A DNA stretch of 64,000 bases from Ashinkailepas kermadecensis (Eukaryota > Arthropoda > Thecostraca > Neolepadidae): positions 1 to 64,000 of the forward strand of contig JAOTOM010003679.1 of the NCBI GenBank assembly GCA_034440615.1, given 5' to 3'. The notes under the pieces were generated by a model. The model did no database searches. It had not been told where the DNA came from and saw only the letters and a program-made list of their open reading frames with translations. Shown one piece after another: positions 1-12,741 of the stretch. The translations under genes were made by a program, and so were the position numbers. Position 1 is the first letter of the stretch. Each line of letters starts with the position of its first letter.

Positions 1-2205
1 AATAATTTTTGTTAATTATTTTCCACAAACAAATAATAAACGGTTCAGGCTAGCTTAGGTTAGGTTTTTTAAGTTGAAAATATTTGAGAAAATGCCTCCA
101 AATTTAAATTAAAAACAATTAATTTCTTGTATGGGAAGTTGAACGATGTTAGGTAAGGTTATCATACATCTTGAACATTATTTGCATGCTATATTTCCTT
201 ACTCCACACCTTTTTTTTGGTGTTATTTTTTTACTCCCAATTGAAAGGCATGCATTTGCAGAAGAAAGGACATTAAATTTGTGCTTTTATATGTTTTATT
301 AATATTTTTTTATTTAAATTTCCAATGCAATGTTTATGAATGTCACTAAGCTGATGGCACTACTCAGTTTCTGTGCAAATGCTTGTGGTTGTGAGCAGGT
401 TGTGAGCAAAATAACATACAAAATGGGCTTGGAGTTAGTAACAGCAATTAAAAGAAATACATTACAAATTCAACATAACCTAACGTAACCTAGCCTAACC
501 TGACCTTGGAGAAAACAACTACAAAAACAAGATTGGAAAATATATAGCAATTTATTTTCTTGAAATTTTGCAAATGAAAAAACCTAACCGAACCTAATCT
601 AACCAGAATTATTGTGCTTTAAGGTGGTAACTAGGCAAGGTATTACACATTTTCCTCCATAAAGCAAACAAATGGGCTATGTTTGGTGATGTTAGATTAG
701 TTTAAGTGTTTAAGTTCGACATTTTTTGCAAAAATTGTTCAAAATTTGAAAGAAATATATCTTTTTTTATTTAAAAGCAGCTTATGTTAGATTAAGTTAA
801 GTTGGGTTACATTTTTTAATTGCAAAAAAATACATTGCTTGAAATTTTTACAACTTGATGTTTTGGATTTGTTTTCTCCAAGGGGAGGTTAAGCTAGGTT
901 AGGTTAGGTTATGTTGCACTTTTTATTTTACAAAAAAATACTTTACCCTATGTCATCCAATTCAAAGCTTTTTGTTGGTGTTATTTTGCTCAGAACCTGA
1001 AATGTAGGCATTTGTATAGAAAATGAGTGGTCCCATCATCTGAGTCACATTCATAAACATTGCATTGAAACGATACATTCCACGAATTCATAAAACACCT
1101 TAAAACACAAATTTACCAAAATGAGCAGTAACATCATGTTCATCACATTCCTAAACATTGCATGGAAAAAAAATTAATCAGAAATTACCTTAAGCTGTAA
1201 ATTTACCAAAAGGTGTGCCAACCCCTGGACGGAAATGCAACACTAGGTGCCCCAATCCTGGGCAGAAAGGGCACTAAGTGCAGTGGAATGAAAATATTAA
1301 TAAAAGTAAACTAAAAACAGCTCTTCTTGAAGACAAACGTGGTAGTTATGTGATATTAACATGGAAACCCTGAGCACAAATCAGAAAAAAGCATGGACTG
1401 GACTTTTTCAAGCTTCCCTGCCAACTTCTTCAACTACTGTTCCTTTGGAAATTAAATATCAGCAAGCTATTTATTCACTATTTAAAATCACACCAATCCG
1501 CAGATAAATCAGAATGTGCGAAGTACAAAAACGAATCAGTACGACGTCACATGAGATTGGCCTCCGGATTAAACACCGCGCGCAATTGCACCACAAATGT
1601 CTTACCTCCGTCACATTTGTCACTGTAACCTCAAATTTAGACTTTAGGCGCTGGAATTTCTGTAACTGGAATTTTTTATTTGGATGTTACGATTTTGGAT
1701 GTTCTGAGGAACGCCCATCACCATTTGTGACATTTAATACGCGCTAGTGTCTATCGATACAAATCGACACCCCTGCTTTGGAGAAAAAAGAGAAACAAAA
1801 AATGAAGCAATATATAATCTGAAAATTTTCTAAATTGAACAACCGAACCCAACTTACAATTTTTCCAAGGTAAACAACTAAACTAGCCTAACCTAACCAA
1901 ATCGATATTATTGTGCTTTAAGGTGGTCAAGTTTGTACACACATTTGCCTCCATATAGCAAGCAAATGGTTAGGTTTGGTTAAGTTAGGTTAGTTTAGGT
2001 TTTCCAAGATGGAAAACGTTTTTTAAAAATTCCAAAAAAGTTCCCCCAACAATTGCAAATCATTTGGTAATCTTGCGGTCTAAGGTGTTCTTTTTTTCCT
2101 TTAAAACAAAAAAAAAGTATGCAGAATACCATGTTTATGAAGGTGACTGAGATGATTGGACCCACTTATTTTATGTGCTTACTTTTCAGGTTGTGAGCAA
2201 AATAA
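1..2205. repeat. TTAGG-rich dispersed repeat, nested or inverted copies
   Basis: AT-rich, non-coding DNA with many short runs of TTAGGTTAGG or its complement. A recognisable module, an AAGGT stretch followed by CTCCAT(A)AAGCAAACAAATGG and then TTAGGTT repeats, occurs near 620-720 and 1910-2010. Another module with ATTCATAAACATTGCAT occurs near 1050-1075 and 1125-1165, and in reverse near 325-345. The same modules recur at 20390-22370 and 49235-50220, so this is an interspersed family and not a telomere. Homology to the other copies stops near 2205 within GTGAGCAAAATAA, where GC-rich retroelement sequence begins. The stretch 1200-1780 holds nothing I recognise; its short open frames look like chance. 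Confidence 0.7.
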
Positions 2206-2647
2206 TGCCAACTCTGCTGAGTCTCCACACCCAATCCGAACGCCACAGAGATCTTCATCTCCTCCGTGGCGCCGTGCCACGGACGGAGACTGCACCAGGG
2301 CCGCGGGCAGAGCGGCCGGCGCAGGACGGGAGCGCTGGCGCCGTAGTTCTCCGGCTGCGCCGCGGAGTGGCGCTGCCGGCGCGGCTCATGCTGGGGGTAG
2401 AGCATGGGAGGCCAGCAGAGGCCGGGAGCAGCGGGGCGGCTCACCGGTGCCGGCACGGGTGCGGGAGAGCGATGCGGGCACGGCCGGCCGGCCTGAGCTG
2501 AGAACAGCCGACCGCGGCCAATCGCGCAGTCCGGACCGGCAGACGAGTGGACGGCAGGCCATCCAGTGCTGGGCTTGTCGCGGCTTCGGCCACCTCAAAA
2601 GGCACTGCCCAAACGGACAAGGGGGCAGGCTGGCGGAAGGTTGGTGA
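2206..2647 (+). pseudogene. gag C-terminal fragment with CCHC zinc knuckle
   Basis: This frame encodes the basic, Arg/Ala/Gly-rich end of a gag polyprotein (nucleocapsid). It ends in one CCHC zinc knuckle, CWACRGFGHLKRHC, which fits C-X2-C-X4-H-X4-C, followed within 16 residues by a stop. Capsid and matrix regions are absent because the element is truncated; the open frame upstream of about 2206 reads through the neighbouring repeat and is not gag. The frame overlaps pol (2566 onward) in another phase, as expected for gag-pol expression by ribosomal frameshifting. I did not identify the slip site. Confidence 0.7.
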
Positions 2648-4200
2648 ACCTTCCCATAGCTCGGGTTGCAATCAATGGATTTGCGGTAAGTGATGCCTTA
2701 ATAGACAGTGGTAGCCCACTGAGTATGATAGACAGCCGTGTTTTTGGCATCATTGCTCCGAACTCGCCATTGAAGCCGCCTGCCCGTCTTGTTTCCGCCT
2801 CTGGGCATGCTTTGAAAGCTCTGGGCACGTGTAAACTTAAGGTTGCGTTGTCCGGGGAAGATCACTGGGAACTTGAAAGTGAGTTTGTCGTCGTAGAAGA
2901 TTTGATTCATGATGCTGTCTTGGGATGGGACTTTTTATCGGCACACAAGGCCGTGATTGATTGTTCTCCGACGCACGAGGTTAAGCTAAAGCTGAGAATA
3001 AAAAAACCTGTCTCTGTCCCGCCACATACGGCTGTTTGCCTGGCTATAAAGGTTGATCAGAAACTTTCATGCGAATCGGAATATTTGTTGATCGGCCAGC
3101 GTTCCAATAATCTCGAGATTTGCGATTCTCTGTTGAAACCTTTCTCGGAGACGGAGATTCCGCTGTACGTGCGTAATCGTTCTGATCGCACCGTGATGCT
3201 GCATAGGCGCAGCGTGATAGGGTACGCCGAACGCGTTGAGAACATTCAGCCGTATAAACCCAACCCCAGTCCAGGCGGGCCCTGTGACGCAAAGGCCCAG
3301 GTAAACGCCGTGTCAGCTGACGACGGTAAATTTGTTGGCCTGACGACTGACGAGACTCTTGCCAGTTTCGAGGTGGGGGAGGCTATCTCTGGCCCACAGC
3401 GAGACAAGCTGGCTGACCTAATCGCCTCTTTCCCTGAGGCGTTTTCGCGAGGTTACGCGGATATCGGTATGTACCACGGCGAAGCAGTCGATCTCGAGCT
3501 GCAGCCAGGAGCGCGACCAGTGTTCACCAGACCCTACCCGATCCCCTGGGCGCGTGAACCTCAACTGCAGGCGCAGCTGAACGAGTTGCAAAGCTGTGGC
3601 GTCGTCGAGGAAGGCCCTCCCTCGCCGTGGAATTCGCCTTTGATTCTCTTGGCTAAGGAATCCGGCGAATTTAGAATCACCCAGGACATGCGCGCACTGA
3701 ACAAGTTGCTGTTACCGAAAGCATTTGTGTTCCCCAGCATAGACGACTTTATTTTCTCCCTGGGCGGGTGGAAGGTTGCGTCCTCGCTGGATATCAAACA
3801 TGCATTTTGGAACCTGCGTCTAACTAAGGAATCGAGCAAGATATGTGCTTTCCACACGCTCGGAAAAACATACTACCCCGCCCGTATGCCCATGGGATGC
3901 TCGCAGTCATCGTATTTTCTCCATGTGGCCATGAAAGAAATACTTGGCGACCTCCCGCAAGTGCGAGTATACGCCGACGACATCCTATGTATATCGGACA
4001 GTGCTGATGAGCACTTCCAGCTTCTCCACACAGTGTTCCAGAGGCTGAGTGAAGCGGGGATAAAGGTTTCGCCTAGTAAATGCAAGCTCTTCCAAACCGA
4101 GCTAACGTACCTCGGCCACCGCATCACCCCTGATGCCGTTACAATAGATACCGACCGTATCGAAATTGTGGAAAACCTGTCCCCGCCCAGAACCATCCGG
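2566..4200 (+). pseudogene. pol part 1: aspartic protease and reverse transcriptase
   Basis: The retropepsin active site reads ALIDSGSPLS, with the catalytic Asp at about residue 47 of this frame. The reverse transcriptase follows, with the conserved blocks around 3680-3700 (RITQDMRALN), 3790-3815 (SSLDIKHAFWNL) and the catalytic YADD box at residues 469-472 (nt 3970-3981). The layout and the QDMRALNK block are typical of Ty3-type pol. The frame stays open to 4347, but homology is lost after about 4200, where small indels shift the RT-RNase H linker through the other two frames. The first codon of this frame is only the point where it becomes open; real pol would be made as a gag-pol fusion. 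Confidence 0.85.
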
Positions 4201-4429
4201 GAGGCTAAAAAGGATCCTAGGGTTTTTTCTCCTGGTACCGAAAGTTCATCCCCTCCTTCAGCACCGTCGCAGAGCCTCTGGTCAGACTCTGCAACTCAGA
4301 GAAGTACTATTGGAGCGACGACCTGGACGCCAGTTTCGCCGCTCTGAAGGCGGGGGGTGATCAGCAGCCGGGTGCTGAGCTATCCACGCCGAGACTGCCC
4401 GTTCATCCTCTACACTGACAGTAGCAGCA

Positions 4430-6400
4430 GTGGGGGGCGGTCAAATTTTGAGTCAAATACAGGACGGTGCTGAGCGTGTCATAGCCTACAGCGGCAACAG
4501 ATACAGTAAGGCGCAGCGCAAATGGACGATCTATGAACTGGAGCTGTACAGCTTTTTACAAGGCCTGAAGAAATTCTACAAGTACCTAGCCGATGTGGAA
4601 TTCACGTGGGTCTGTGACTGTAGAAGCGCATTGCAAATCCTACAGAATCGCGATCAGATGAACCCGAGGCTGGTGAGATGGCGAGCCTTCATCAGCCAGT
4701 TCAGGTATAATACCGAGCACCGAAAGGCTAGCCAAATGCAGCACGTAGATATGCTGTCTCGCATACACACGGACCAGGAACAGGAGATCAGCGATGCGGC
4801 CCGGTCGGCCGGCGAACCATCACATGGTTGTGATACGGCACGGGGACAGGAGACAGTCCCTGACACGTCCGGCGACAGCGGACCGGTGAGACCGGGCGCG
4901 GGTCAGTCGGATCCGCCGACTACAGAGCGTGCGGACGGTCGCGCCGCCCCTGACCCTGGTGGCGAAACTCAGCAACCGTGCACGGACAGTGCACGGACGA
5001 CGCACGGCCGACGCGCCGATGCTACCCCGGTACGGGGGACAGATTTGTACCCGGAATCTGTACGTACAAATTCGACACCGAAGTTTAACGGTTGTGAAGT
5101 CGCTAGCGAGGGGGCTCGGGAGGTTTCCGCTGTTTCACTGGTTCCTCTCAAGCCAGATACCCTGCGCTGGTACCAGCGGCACGACAGGAATTGTGGAGCC
5201 ATAGCACATCGCTTGAATCATGGAAAGTGGCCACGTTTCGCCCCTCCCTGTCTGAAACGTGAGCCGTCGGAACATTTCAAACTAAGAGACGGGATTGTGC
5301 GCCGAACGCCGGCAGGGTCGGTGGGCCCCGAGCAGGTGGTCTGGCCCTTGGCAAAACGATATGAGCTGTTTCATGCTCACCACGACACCACACACCACGC
5401 CCATGGTGGCCCTGAGAAAATGTACGAGATGATCAGTCGGCACGCTTGGTACCCGGGCATAAAGGCAGGATGCGAAGACTACGTCCATACCTGCGAAAGA
5501 TGCGAACAGAGAAAAAGTACTCGTATCCGCAATGCTCCCCTGCTGCCTCAGCCGGCAAACTGGCCTAACGAGACGCTCGTAATTGACATTGTAAATATGC
5601 CAAGAAGTCAGGTGACGAATAGGTCATTGGTGCTTACGTGTGTTGACAAATTTTCAGGGTTTCTGTCTTGCTACCAGCTTGACACAGGTAACGCAGAAGA
5701 AGTCGTCGAAGTGTTAAGCGCCCACTTTTTGACCTATGGTGCCCCAAAAAACCTCGAGAACGATGCGGGCTCAAACCTCGTGAAAAATGCCCAGGTCACG
5801 GCGCTGTGCGAGCATTTCGGTGTTCAGACGCGGGCGAGCGTGGGATATCACCACGAAGCCGTCGGCAAGGTCGAAAGAAAACACTTTGACATTAAACGCC
5901 GCCTACGGGCGATGTCAGACTCCAGGGGCACTGACTGGGTGCAGAAGCTACCCGGTATAGTTTTCTCGCTGAACAATGAAGTATCCGATTCGACCGGTTT
6001 TTCTCCATTCTTCATTTATTTTCTCCGCTACCCTCACATCCCATTGTCGAAACTAGCAGCTGCCCCCAGGAACCAATACTCACACGATTATGTTCACGAG
6101 AACGTCCGTCTCCTGTCCAATGTGTTTCAACAGGCGCAGCAGCAGCGCGCCCAGAGCGCTGGCCGATACAAACAGCAGTATGACAGGCGGCACAGAGTTG
6201 CAGAGCCAGCGATCAAAGTCGGTGACAGATTGTTGTACAGGAACTTTTCCGCTCGATCCAAGTTGGATTATCCTTGGTTAGGACCTTATGTTGTAGCCGC
6301 CCTACGAGGTCGACGGCACTTAGATTTTGTTGAAAAAGGTGGAAAACTTCGACGCACCCATGTGAAAAATGTAAAAGTTGTGTGCGATCGTGATGTGTAA
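4430..6400 (+). pseudogene. pol part 2: RNase H and integrase
   Basis: The RNase H segment runs from about 4380 to 4760: a YTDSSSSG-like first-Asp motif at 4411 in another frame, then AYSGNRYSKAQRKWTIYELE and the VDMLSR end block. A low-complexity linker (4790-5090) precedes the integrase. The integrase has an HHCC zinc domain (His pair near 5380, CERCEQRK near 5500), the catalytic Asp in LVIDIV (about 5585), the second Asp in ENDAGSN (about 5760) and the Glu in GKVERKH (about 5870). A GPY/F-type module (YPWLGPYVV) lies near the C-terminus. A run of G at 4432-4437 is one of the frame breaks that separate this part from the reverse transcriptase. No chromodomain is visible. Confidence 0.85.
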
Positions 6401-6543
6401 TTGTATGACACGTTTCACGTTTTCAGTGCAAGGTGCGAGTATTGTTGCGCATTGCGGCCGCGGGTATCACTTGTTCAGTGCCAGACTTGGCGTTTGTACA
6501 GAAGATACATGGTACTTACTTGGTACGGCGACATAGGTGGGGT
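6401..6543 (+). other. Ty3-type element region between pol and the LTR
   Basis: Short non-coding interval after the pol stop. It ends in a G-rich stretch (ATAGGTGGGGT) immediately before the TGT that begins the presumed LTR. This is where a polypurine tract is expected in LTR retroelements. Confidence 0.45.
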
Positions 6544-6815
6544 TGTGGAGTGTGAACGCACACTCCACACTGTCTCCATGGCATGTTGCCAGAAACTTGT
6601 GCGTGTAGAAGATTGCTTGTATTTGCAGAGAAGATCCAAGTGAGAGAGATAGGACAGTTTGCATGACACGTTATACACAGTAACAGACGACGCGTCCGAG
6701 TGCGGTTCAGCAGCAGCGGCCCGTACGCATGCGCAATGATCTCAGCGAGGTCACGGGCGATACTGGCAAGCGGCCAGTTGTCTCTGCGCAGGCGCATAGC
6801 TTCGGTCCGCTACAG
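6544..6815 (+). repeat. Candidate 3' LTR, right end uncertain
   Basis: Begins TGTGGAGTGTG, which forms a near-perfect hairpin with CACACTCCACA at 6559-6569. A proposed right end is the ACA at about 6813-6815, giving about 270 bp. There is no 5' partner LTR in the window to confirm the limits, because the element is truncated. The first 26 bp recur at 13963 but the rest does not. Confidence 0.4.
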
Positions 6816-7697
6816 GTACCCCCCGCCCAGACACGGCGCCGGCACATAACCCTTCGCTTCGCTTATCGCACGCACGTCTCACCACTGCAGCAAGCTGACG
6901 CCGATACGCCGACACTTCAGAGATTGTTGCCGGCACGACGCCAGAGGCTGCCGCGGGATCAAGACGCCGCGGACGCTACCAAGCAGCCTTGGACTAGGAG
7001 CCACGAGCCACCAGCCACCAGCCTGTCACCACACACACACAAAGCACCAGCCAACAGCCAACATACACACAGACAAGCACACCAAACCACACCTCACTGC
7101 GCCACTGATCTATCCCCCCCTCACTCCAAGCATACAGTACTACCAACCTATTTTCCCTGCACTTCAACTCTATCCAAACCCCTCAAACCTTCAACCGCCC
7201 TCTCAAGCTCACCTGCTACATCTGCTGAACCGTCGACGTCTACGCTACCCTTCACGATCTTCAAGACCTACTTCACCTCTACTCACCCTCCCGTCAAGTC
7301 TACTCACCACTTTACTTCATCTACTCTAGTGCTCAGTGACAGTGCTCTTCTCTTCTCTGCCTCTACGACTACATCTACACTTCAGGTCAGTCCGGCGGTG
7401 CAGCCAGCCCTCCCGCCCCGGGCTCCCTCCACACCACCACCCCCTATTTTCCCTCTAGTGCCCTCCGCACGATCTTTATCTGATCTTTCTGACCGTGCTC
7501 TCTTCACGCACAGTTTCTGATTTCTTTGTGTTTTCTTGATCTTTATCTGCCCCTCTTTTACAATATGTCGGGCTTCCTTCACGCCCCTCCGGACCCTCCG
7601 CCAAAAACTGTACTGTGATTGTCTGTACCACACACCTGCCACTGAACACCCTGTCTTCAACACCACAGATCACTCGAACGCAAACATCACCACCAAC
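6816..7697 (+). other. LINE 5' untranslated region (presumed)
   Basis: C/T-rich sequence between the presumed LTR and the first plausible ORF1 start. It has open frames rich in Pro, Ser and Thr, but these look like composition effects. An internal promoter would be expected here for this LINE class; I see no element I can name. Confidence 0.4.
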
Positions 7698-8862
7698 ATG
7701 CACTCCTCAGCACAGCCATACGGCGATTTCTTCCTCTGCCGCCGGGGTGACGGGGTGCCCATGGGCACCCTCGACCCCTGGGTGGTGGAGGAGGAGATCG
7801 CCAAGTACACAGGAGAGCCCCTACACGCCAAACAGATACGCTCAGGGGCTCTCCTGATTCAAGCCAACTCGGACATAGACAGCAAAATTCTCCCCACCAT
7901 ACATGTCATCGGCACAACACCCATCACCATCGTCCCTGCCACCAAGATGAACACCTCACAGGGCACAATACACGCTAGGGAGCTGGCCGGGATAGCGGTG
8001 GAGACCCTGGTCTCCCGACTAGAGAACCAGGGGGTTACCGCCGCGTTCCGGCCGGCTCAACAACCCGGACGACCACAAACACATATCATCATACTCACAT
8101 TTCGTACACGGATACCACCCAAACACATCAAAGCGGGATACCTCCGCTACACCGTCACGCCACGTGCACCCCTCCCTCGACGCTGCAAAAAATGTCAGCG
8201 GTACGGCCACTCCGAGGGGGTGCCACTGCACCACATACACCTGCGGTAAATGCGCATGCCAACACGACACCACAACATGCCCAGGCGGCGAGGTCTGCTG
8301 CGCCGCCTGCGGGGGACCGCACGAGGCCGGGAGCAGCTCCTGCCCTCGGTGGATGGCGGAGAAAGAAATTCTCCGCCTGGTCCACCTAGAGGGCATGGAG
8401 CTGTCCCTGGCCAGGATGGCGGTGGACGGCCCGCCGGCGGCGTGGCCGACTCGCCGCGCAGAGCCGGGTCACAGATCACCGCCACCACCACGAAACCACA
8501 CAGAGTACCCGGCTCTGTACACATCCACCACCACCCAATACAACCACAACAGAAACACTTACCCACAAACAAATCACACGCAACCACAACCCACCACCAG
8601 CACACGCAAAACACGAGCACCAACACCAGCATACACATCAGTACAGCGCCCGGCACACCAACCACCACCACCACCAACCCGCCAACCGCCACGGACACCG
8701 ACACCGGCACCCCCACCACCACCCCAACACCCACCGCCACCACCCCAACGGCCAACAGCCTCACCATACTCACAGACATCCCCTCAACAGACCAATCCCC
8801 AACACACACAGCCCGCACATACACAGATCAGGACACAGACACAGAGGACCATACTGACATAG
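7698..8862 (+). pseudogene. LINE ORF1, gag-like nucleic-acid-binding protein, one frameshift
   Basis: I place the start at the ATG at 7698 because homology-like, non-repetitive sequence begins there; the open frame extends upstream to 7536. The first about 170 residues are a globular region. Cys/His motifs follow: CKKCQRYGHSE at about 8184-8214, CGKCACQHDTTTC at about 8243-8281 and CAACGGPH at about 8300-8323. The first motif is in one frame and the others in another. The change occurs at the five-G run 8216-8220, consistent with a one-base insertion or a sequencing error. The C-terminal part is a Pro/Thr/His/Gln-rich low-complexity tail. ORF1 proteins of this class bind the LINE RNA. Confidence 0.75.
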
Positions 8863-9004
8863 AACACTCTTCCACAGACACAGATCGGACACTCCCCACA
8901 CAACAGAGACCACCCCCCGCCCACAAACCACCGAAGACACCAAAACACATACCAAGACAGACCTCACCTAACAGACCACTTACGCGCGCCAACACCCAAA
9001 GACC

Positions 9005-12000
9005 ATGAACACAATCATACAATGGAATACACACGGCCTCATCAGACACTGGAACGAATTCAAACATTACGCACTACAATCAAATCACACAGCACTATGC
9101 ATACAGGAAACACACTTTAAACCTCACGACCCATATCAATTTAACATCTCACAATACACACTACACAGACAAGACACACACAACACACACACATACAGAT
9201 CAGGCGGAGTATGCACATACATTAGGAACACAACCCCGCACCGCCTGATACAATTCAACACTACAGCAGATATCTTACTCACTGAAATCCACGTACACAA
9301 CATAGCTTACACACTCATTAACGTATATGACCCCCCTCGCGAAACACAGAAACCCTCTCGGAATTAAATAAGGCACTTGATCAAATTAACACCCCGGTCA
9401 TACTCGTAGGTGACTTTAACTCACACCACCCACTATGGGATACACGCACAATACGACCCGATCACAGAGCACTCACACTCATCACACTGGCTACACAACA
9501 TAACCTCACAGTACTCAACACCGGATCACCAACATACCTCGTACCAATTAGTTCACACCTCCCTACCACCCCAGACGTAACACTCGCTTCCTCTCGCATA
9601 GCCCTCACCCTATCCTGGATAGCCGACTCCGATCCACACTTTAGTGACCACGCCCCCATCACCATAACCTTCGACCAAATCCCGACCACCGGCCCACCCA
9701 ACACCCCGACGGGACGGTGGAACCTTAAAAACGCATCCTGGACCCCATTCTCAGAATCCTTAGCAGCACAGACGTCCAATAATCCACAATACACACCAGG
9801 ACAATACGCAGACATGCTACTCACCACCGCACATCAACACATACCACAAACAAAACCACGACACCAACACAAACCTCGCGCGGCTCCCTGGTGGAACGAG
9901 GAGTGCCACCGGGCGATCCGCGCGAGGAACCACGCACGACACAGATACGAACGACACCGCACACCGGAAACACTCACAGCATACAAACTGAACAGAGCAC
10001 TATGCAAACGCACCATCAAACAAGCCAAAAAGACCTCCTGGAATAAATTTTGCTCTCAATTTAATAGATTCACACCTCTCGGCGAAATCTGGACACTACT
10101 CAAAACATTTCAACACCGACAACGACCCCCAGCTAAAGCCATCACACTTATACACAACAACATCACCATCACAGACCCACAAATCATAGCAAACATTTTC
10201 GCAGACAACTATCACACTAGGTCAGGCACACTCCCACGACACCCCCCACCCCCAATCAGACACACACGGCCACACCTTTACAACACTAGGTTTACACTCA
10301 CAGAATTACAAATAGCAATAGCACAAACAGGAAACACAAGCGTAGGACCAGACAACATACACTACTCATTCTTCAAACATCTACCAATACAAGCATTACA
10401 AGCATTACTCGACACATACAACACCGCATGGACAACACATACATATCCACAGTCTTGGTTACACGCTCTTCTCATCCCTATCCCTAAACCAAGCACTGAC
10501 TTAACCCTATGCGACTCTTACCGCCCTATATCACTAACCAGCTGTTTTCACAAACTCTTCGAACGACTAGTCAAAAAACGCCTTCTTTATATTCTTCAAA
10601 CACAAAAACTAATCTCTCCTATACAATCAGGCTTTCTTCCTAATCGCTCATGTCTAGACAACCTCACCTATCTCACCACACACATCCAGGAAGCGGCGGC
10701 CAGGAAATGCTCCACCGTCGCCGTCTTCCTGGATCTCAAACAAGCATATGACACTATCAGCATCACAGCACTACTAGAACACTTACACAACATAGACATA
10801 CAGGGCAGACTTATACACTACCTTCATTTCTATCTACTAAACCGCTCTTTCCAAGTAAAAATAGGACAACACACTTCAGACACTAAATTCCCCACAACCG
10901 GCCTAATGCAAGGTTCGGTTCTTAGCCCCCTTCTCTTTATTTTAGGTCTAAATTCAGTCATCACCGACAACCTTCCGGCCAAAATTGCAATCTACGCAGA
11001 CGACATCGTAATCTGGACTTCACAAAAATCACCAAACCACGCACTAGCAATACTACAGAACACACTAACAGAACTACACAACAAACTCGCCCTACTAAAT
11101 CTACACATCGCACCACACAAATCTAAATGTATGTTTTTCGGTTACCACAAACACACAGATGAACAACCACTAAAAATAGACCAGACACCCATACCATTTG
11201 TCACCAGTGCAAAGTTCCTCGGCATCACATTTGATCGACTACTCACCTTTCGGTTACACATCTTAGACATTCACAAACGCGCATCAAAAAGAATCAACCT
11301 ACTACGAGCACTTTCTGGCACACACTGGGGATCCGATAGAAACACACTTCTCACCCTCTACAAATCACTCATTCGGCCAATTTTGGAATACGGATCCCCA
11401 CTCTTCGAAAACGCTGCTAAAACAAACCTCAAACGTCTAGATAGCCTCCAACGCCAATGCATAACTATAGCCACAGGAGCATATATCACCTCACCATACC
11501 TTGCACTACATATATACAACCACATACCAGAACTACAGCACAGACGCACACAAGCACTATTAAGATACCACTACAAAACGCAACTCATACCACAACACCC
11601 ATGTACACAGGCCCTCAAACTTCGCACCACACGTGTCCATCAACTCATGACAACATCACGACTCAAAACCACAATAGGCTGCCGCATCCACCAACACACA
11701 AACAGACTACACATTACCCTACCCACAGCCAAACCATTACCAACACCCACAGCATGGTGGAAACACGAAACACTCGCAACACACTGCCTCATAGACCATC
11801 CAAAACACACATACACCGACGCAGAAATACACCAACTCTTCTTCCAATTCACAGCACAACATGCAAATTACAACATCATATACACTGACGGCTCGAAATC
11901 ACATACACAGCAGACGGGCACAGCGGCGGTGCTGTACCACAATGCAGCACCGCCGCGGGTTATCCTTCGTGCCCGTCTGCACGACACAGCATCAACCTAC

Positions 12001-12723
12001 ACAGCAGAATTATACGCAATCTTCTCGGCTTACTCTACCATTTATAACACCAAAATTGAACACAACATCATAGCTACTGACGCCAAATCAGCATTACAAA
12101 GCATCACACTATACACCAAACACAAACACCCACTCATCCAGAAAATACTCAACATACACCGAAACCTCACCGCACGACAAAGACCACTTCTTCTATGGAT
12201 ACCAAGCCACACAAACATACACGGCAACGAACACGCAGACACGGAAGCGAACATAGCCACAACACTACCACAAATCACACCATGCCCACTATCACAATCT
12301 GACTACTATCCCACAATACAACAGGCACTTAACAAACACATACAACAAACATGGGACACAGCACTAACACAACTTCATGAAATACACCCCATATACAAAC
12401 CTTGGCACACCATCAACCAACACACCAGACTCAAGGAACGCCCTCTGACACGATTACGCCTCGGACACACAGCACTTACACACTCCTACCTCTTACTACA
12501 ACGCCCACGACCACAATGCACAACATGTCAACGAACACTCACTATCAAACACATACTCATCTATTGCACCAAATACAACACCGACAGGCAACACATCACA
12601 GACTACTGCAACACACACAACATTCCACTAAACATCACTACACTTCTCAACGACGACTATCCAGCATTACACGAACTTCTCTTCCACTTTCTTTTTACGA
12701 CACGCCTAATCGATCAACTGTGA
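9005..12723 (+). pseudogene. LINE ORF2: endonuclease, reverse transcriptase, RNase H, one frameshift
   Basis: The ATG at 9005 opens an apurinic-like endonuclease: QETHF near residue 34, GDFNSHHPLW near 9409 and SDHAP near 9640. The frame changes once near 9345-9355, inside an A/C-rich stretch, and is then open to 12723 (about 1,240 codons in total). Reverse transcriptase blocks follow: VGPDNIHYSF, YRPISLTSC, QSGFLPNRS, FLDLKQAYD, GLMQGSVLSPLLF and the catalytic YADD at 10993. RNase H has its four acidic residues in YTDGSKS (11881), AELYA, ATDAKSAL and GNEHAD. A CTTCQ...HILIYC zinc motif near 12520-12570 closes the protein. The TGA stop abuts the A-run, so there is essentially no 3' UTR. Confidence 0.85.
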
Positions 12724-12741
12724 AAAAAAAAAAAAAAAAAA

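Larger units (their letters stand above)
2206..6815 (+). mobile_element. Ty3-type LTR retroelement, 5'-truncated and frameshifted
   Basis: The order is gag zinc knuckle, protease, reverse transcriptase, RNase H, integrase, the classic Ty3 order. The 5' LTR and most of gag are missing: coding-like GC-rich sequence starts abruptly inside the TTAGG repeat at about 2206. No envelope-like frame follows the integrase. A candidate 3' LTR starts at 6544 after a purine-rich stretch. At least three frame breaks between 4200 and 4437 inactivate pol. The left boundary is seen directly as a loss of homology to other TTAGG repeat copies. The right boundary near 6815 is an estimate. Confidence 0.85.
6816..12741 (+). 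mobile_element. Non-LTR retrotransposon (LINE), I/Jockey group with RNase H
   Basis: A nearly full-length LINE: a C-rich 5' region, ORF1 with zinc knuckles, ORF2 with endonuclease, reverse transcriptase, RNase H and a terminal zinc motif, and a 19-base A-run that starts with the last base of the ORF2 stop codon. Only one frame break is apparent in each ORF, so it is a young or lightly damaged copy. Domain content (apurinic-type endonuclease plus RNase H) fits the I superfamily or RNase H-bearing relatives of Jockey; a phylogeny would be needed to decide. The strand is A+C-rich throughout, unlike the host exons. Confidence 0.85.

Noticed and set aside
1..2205. Telomeric repeat tract
   Set aside because: TTAGG runs are short, interrupted and placed identically in other interior copies of the same repeat.
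6729..7520. 263-aa Pro/Ser/Thr-rich frame as a separate gene
   Set aside because: Composition-driven open frame in the LINE 5' region; no domain and no homology-like conservation.
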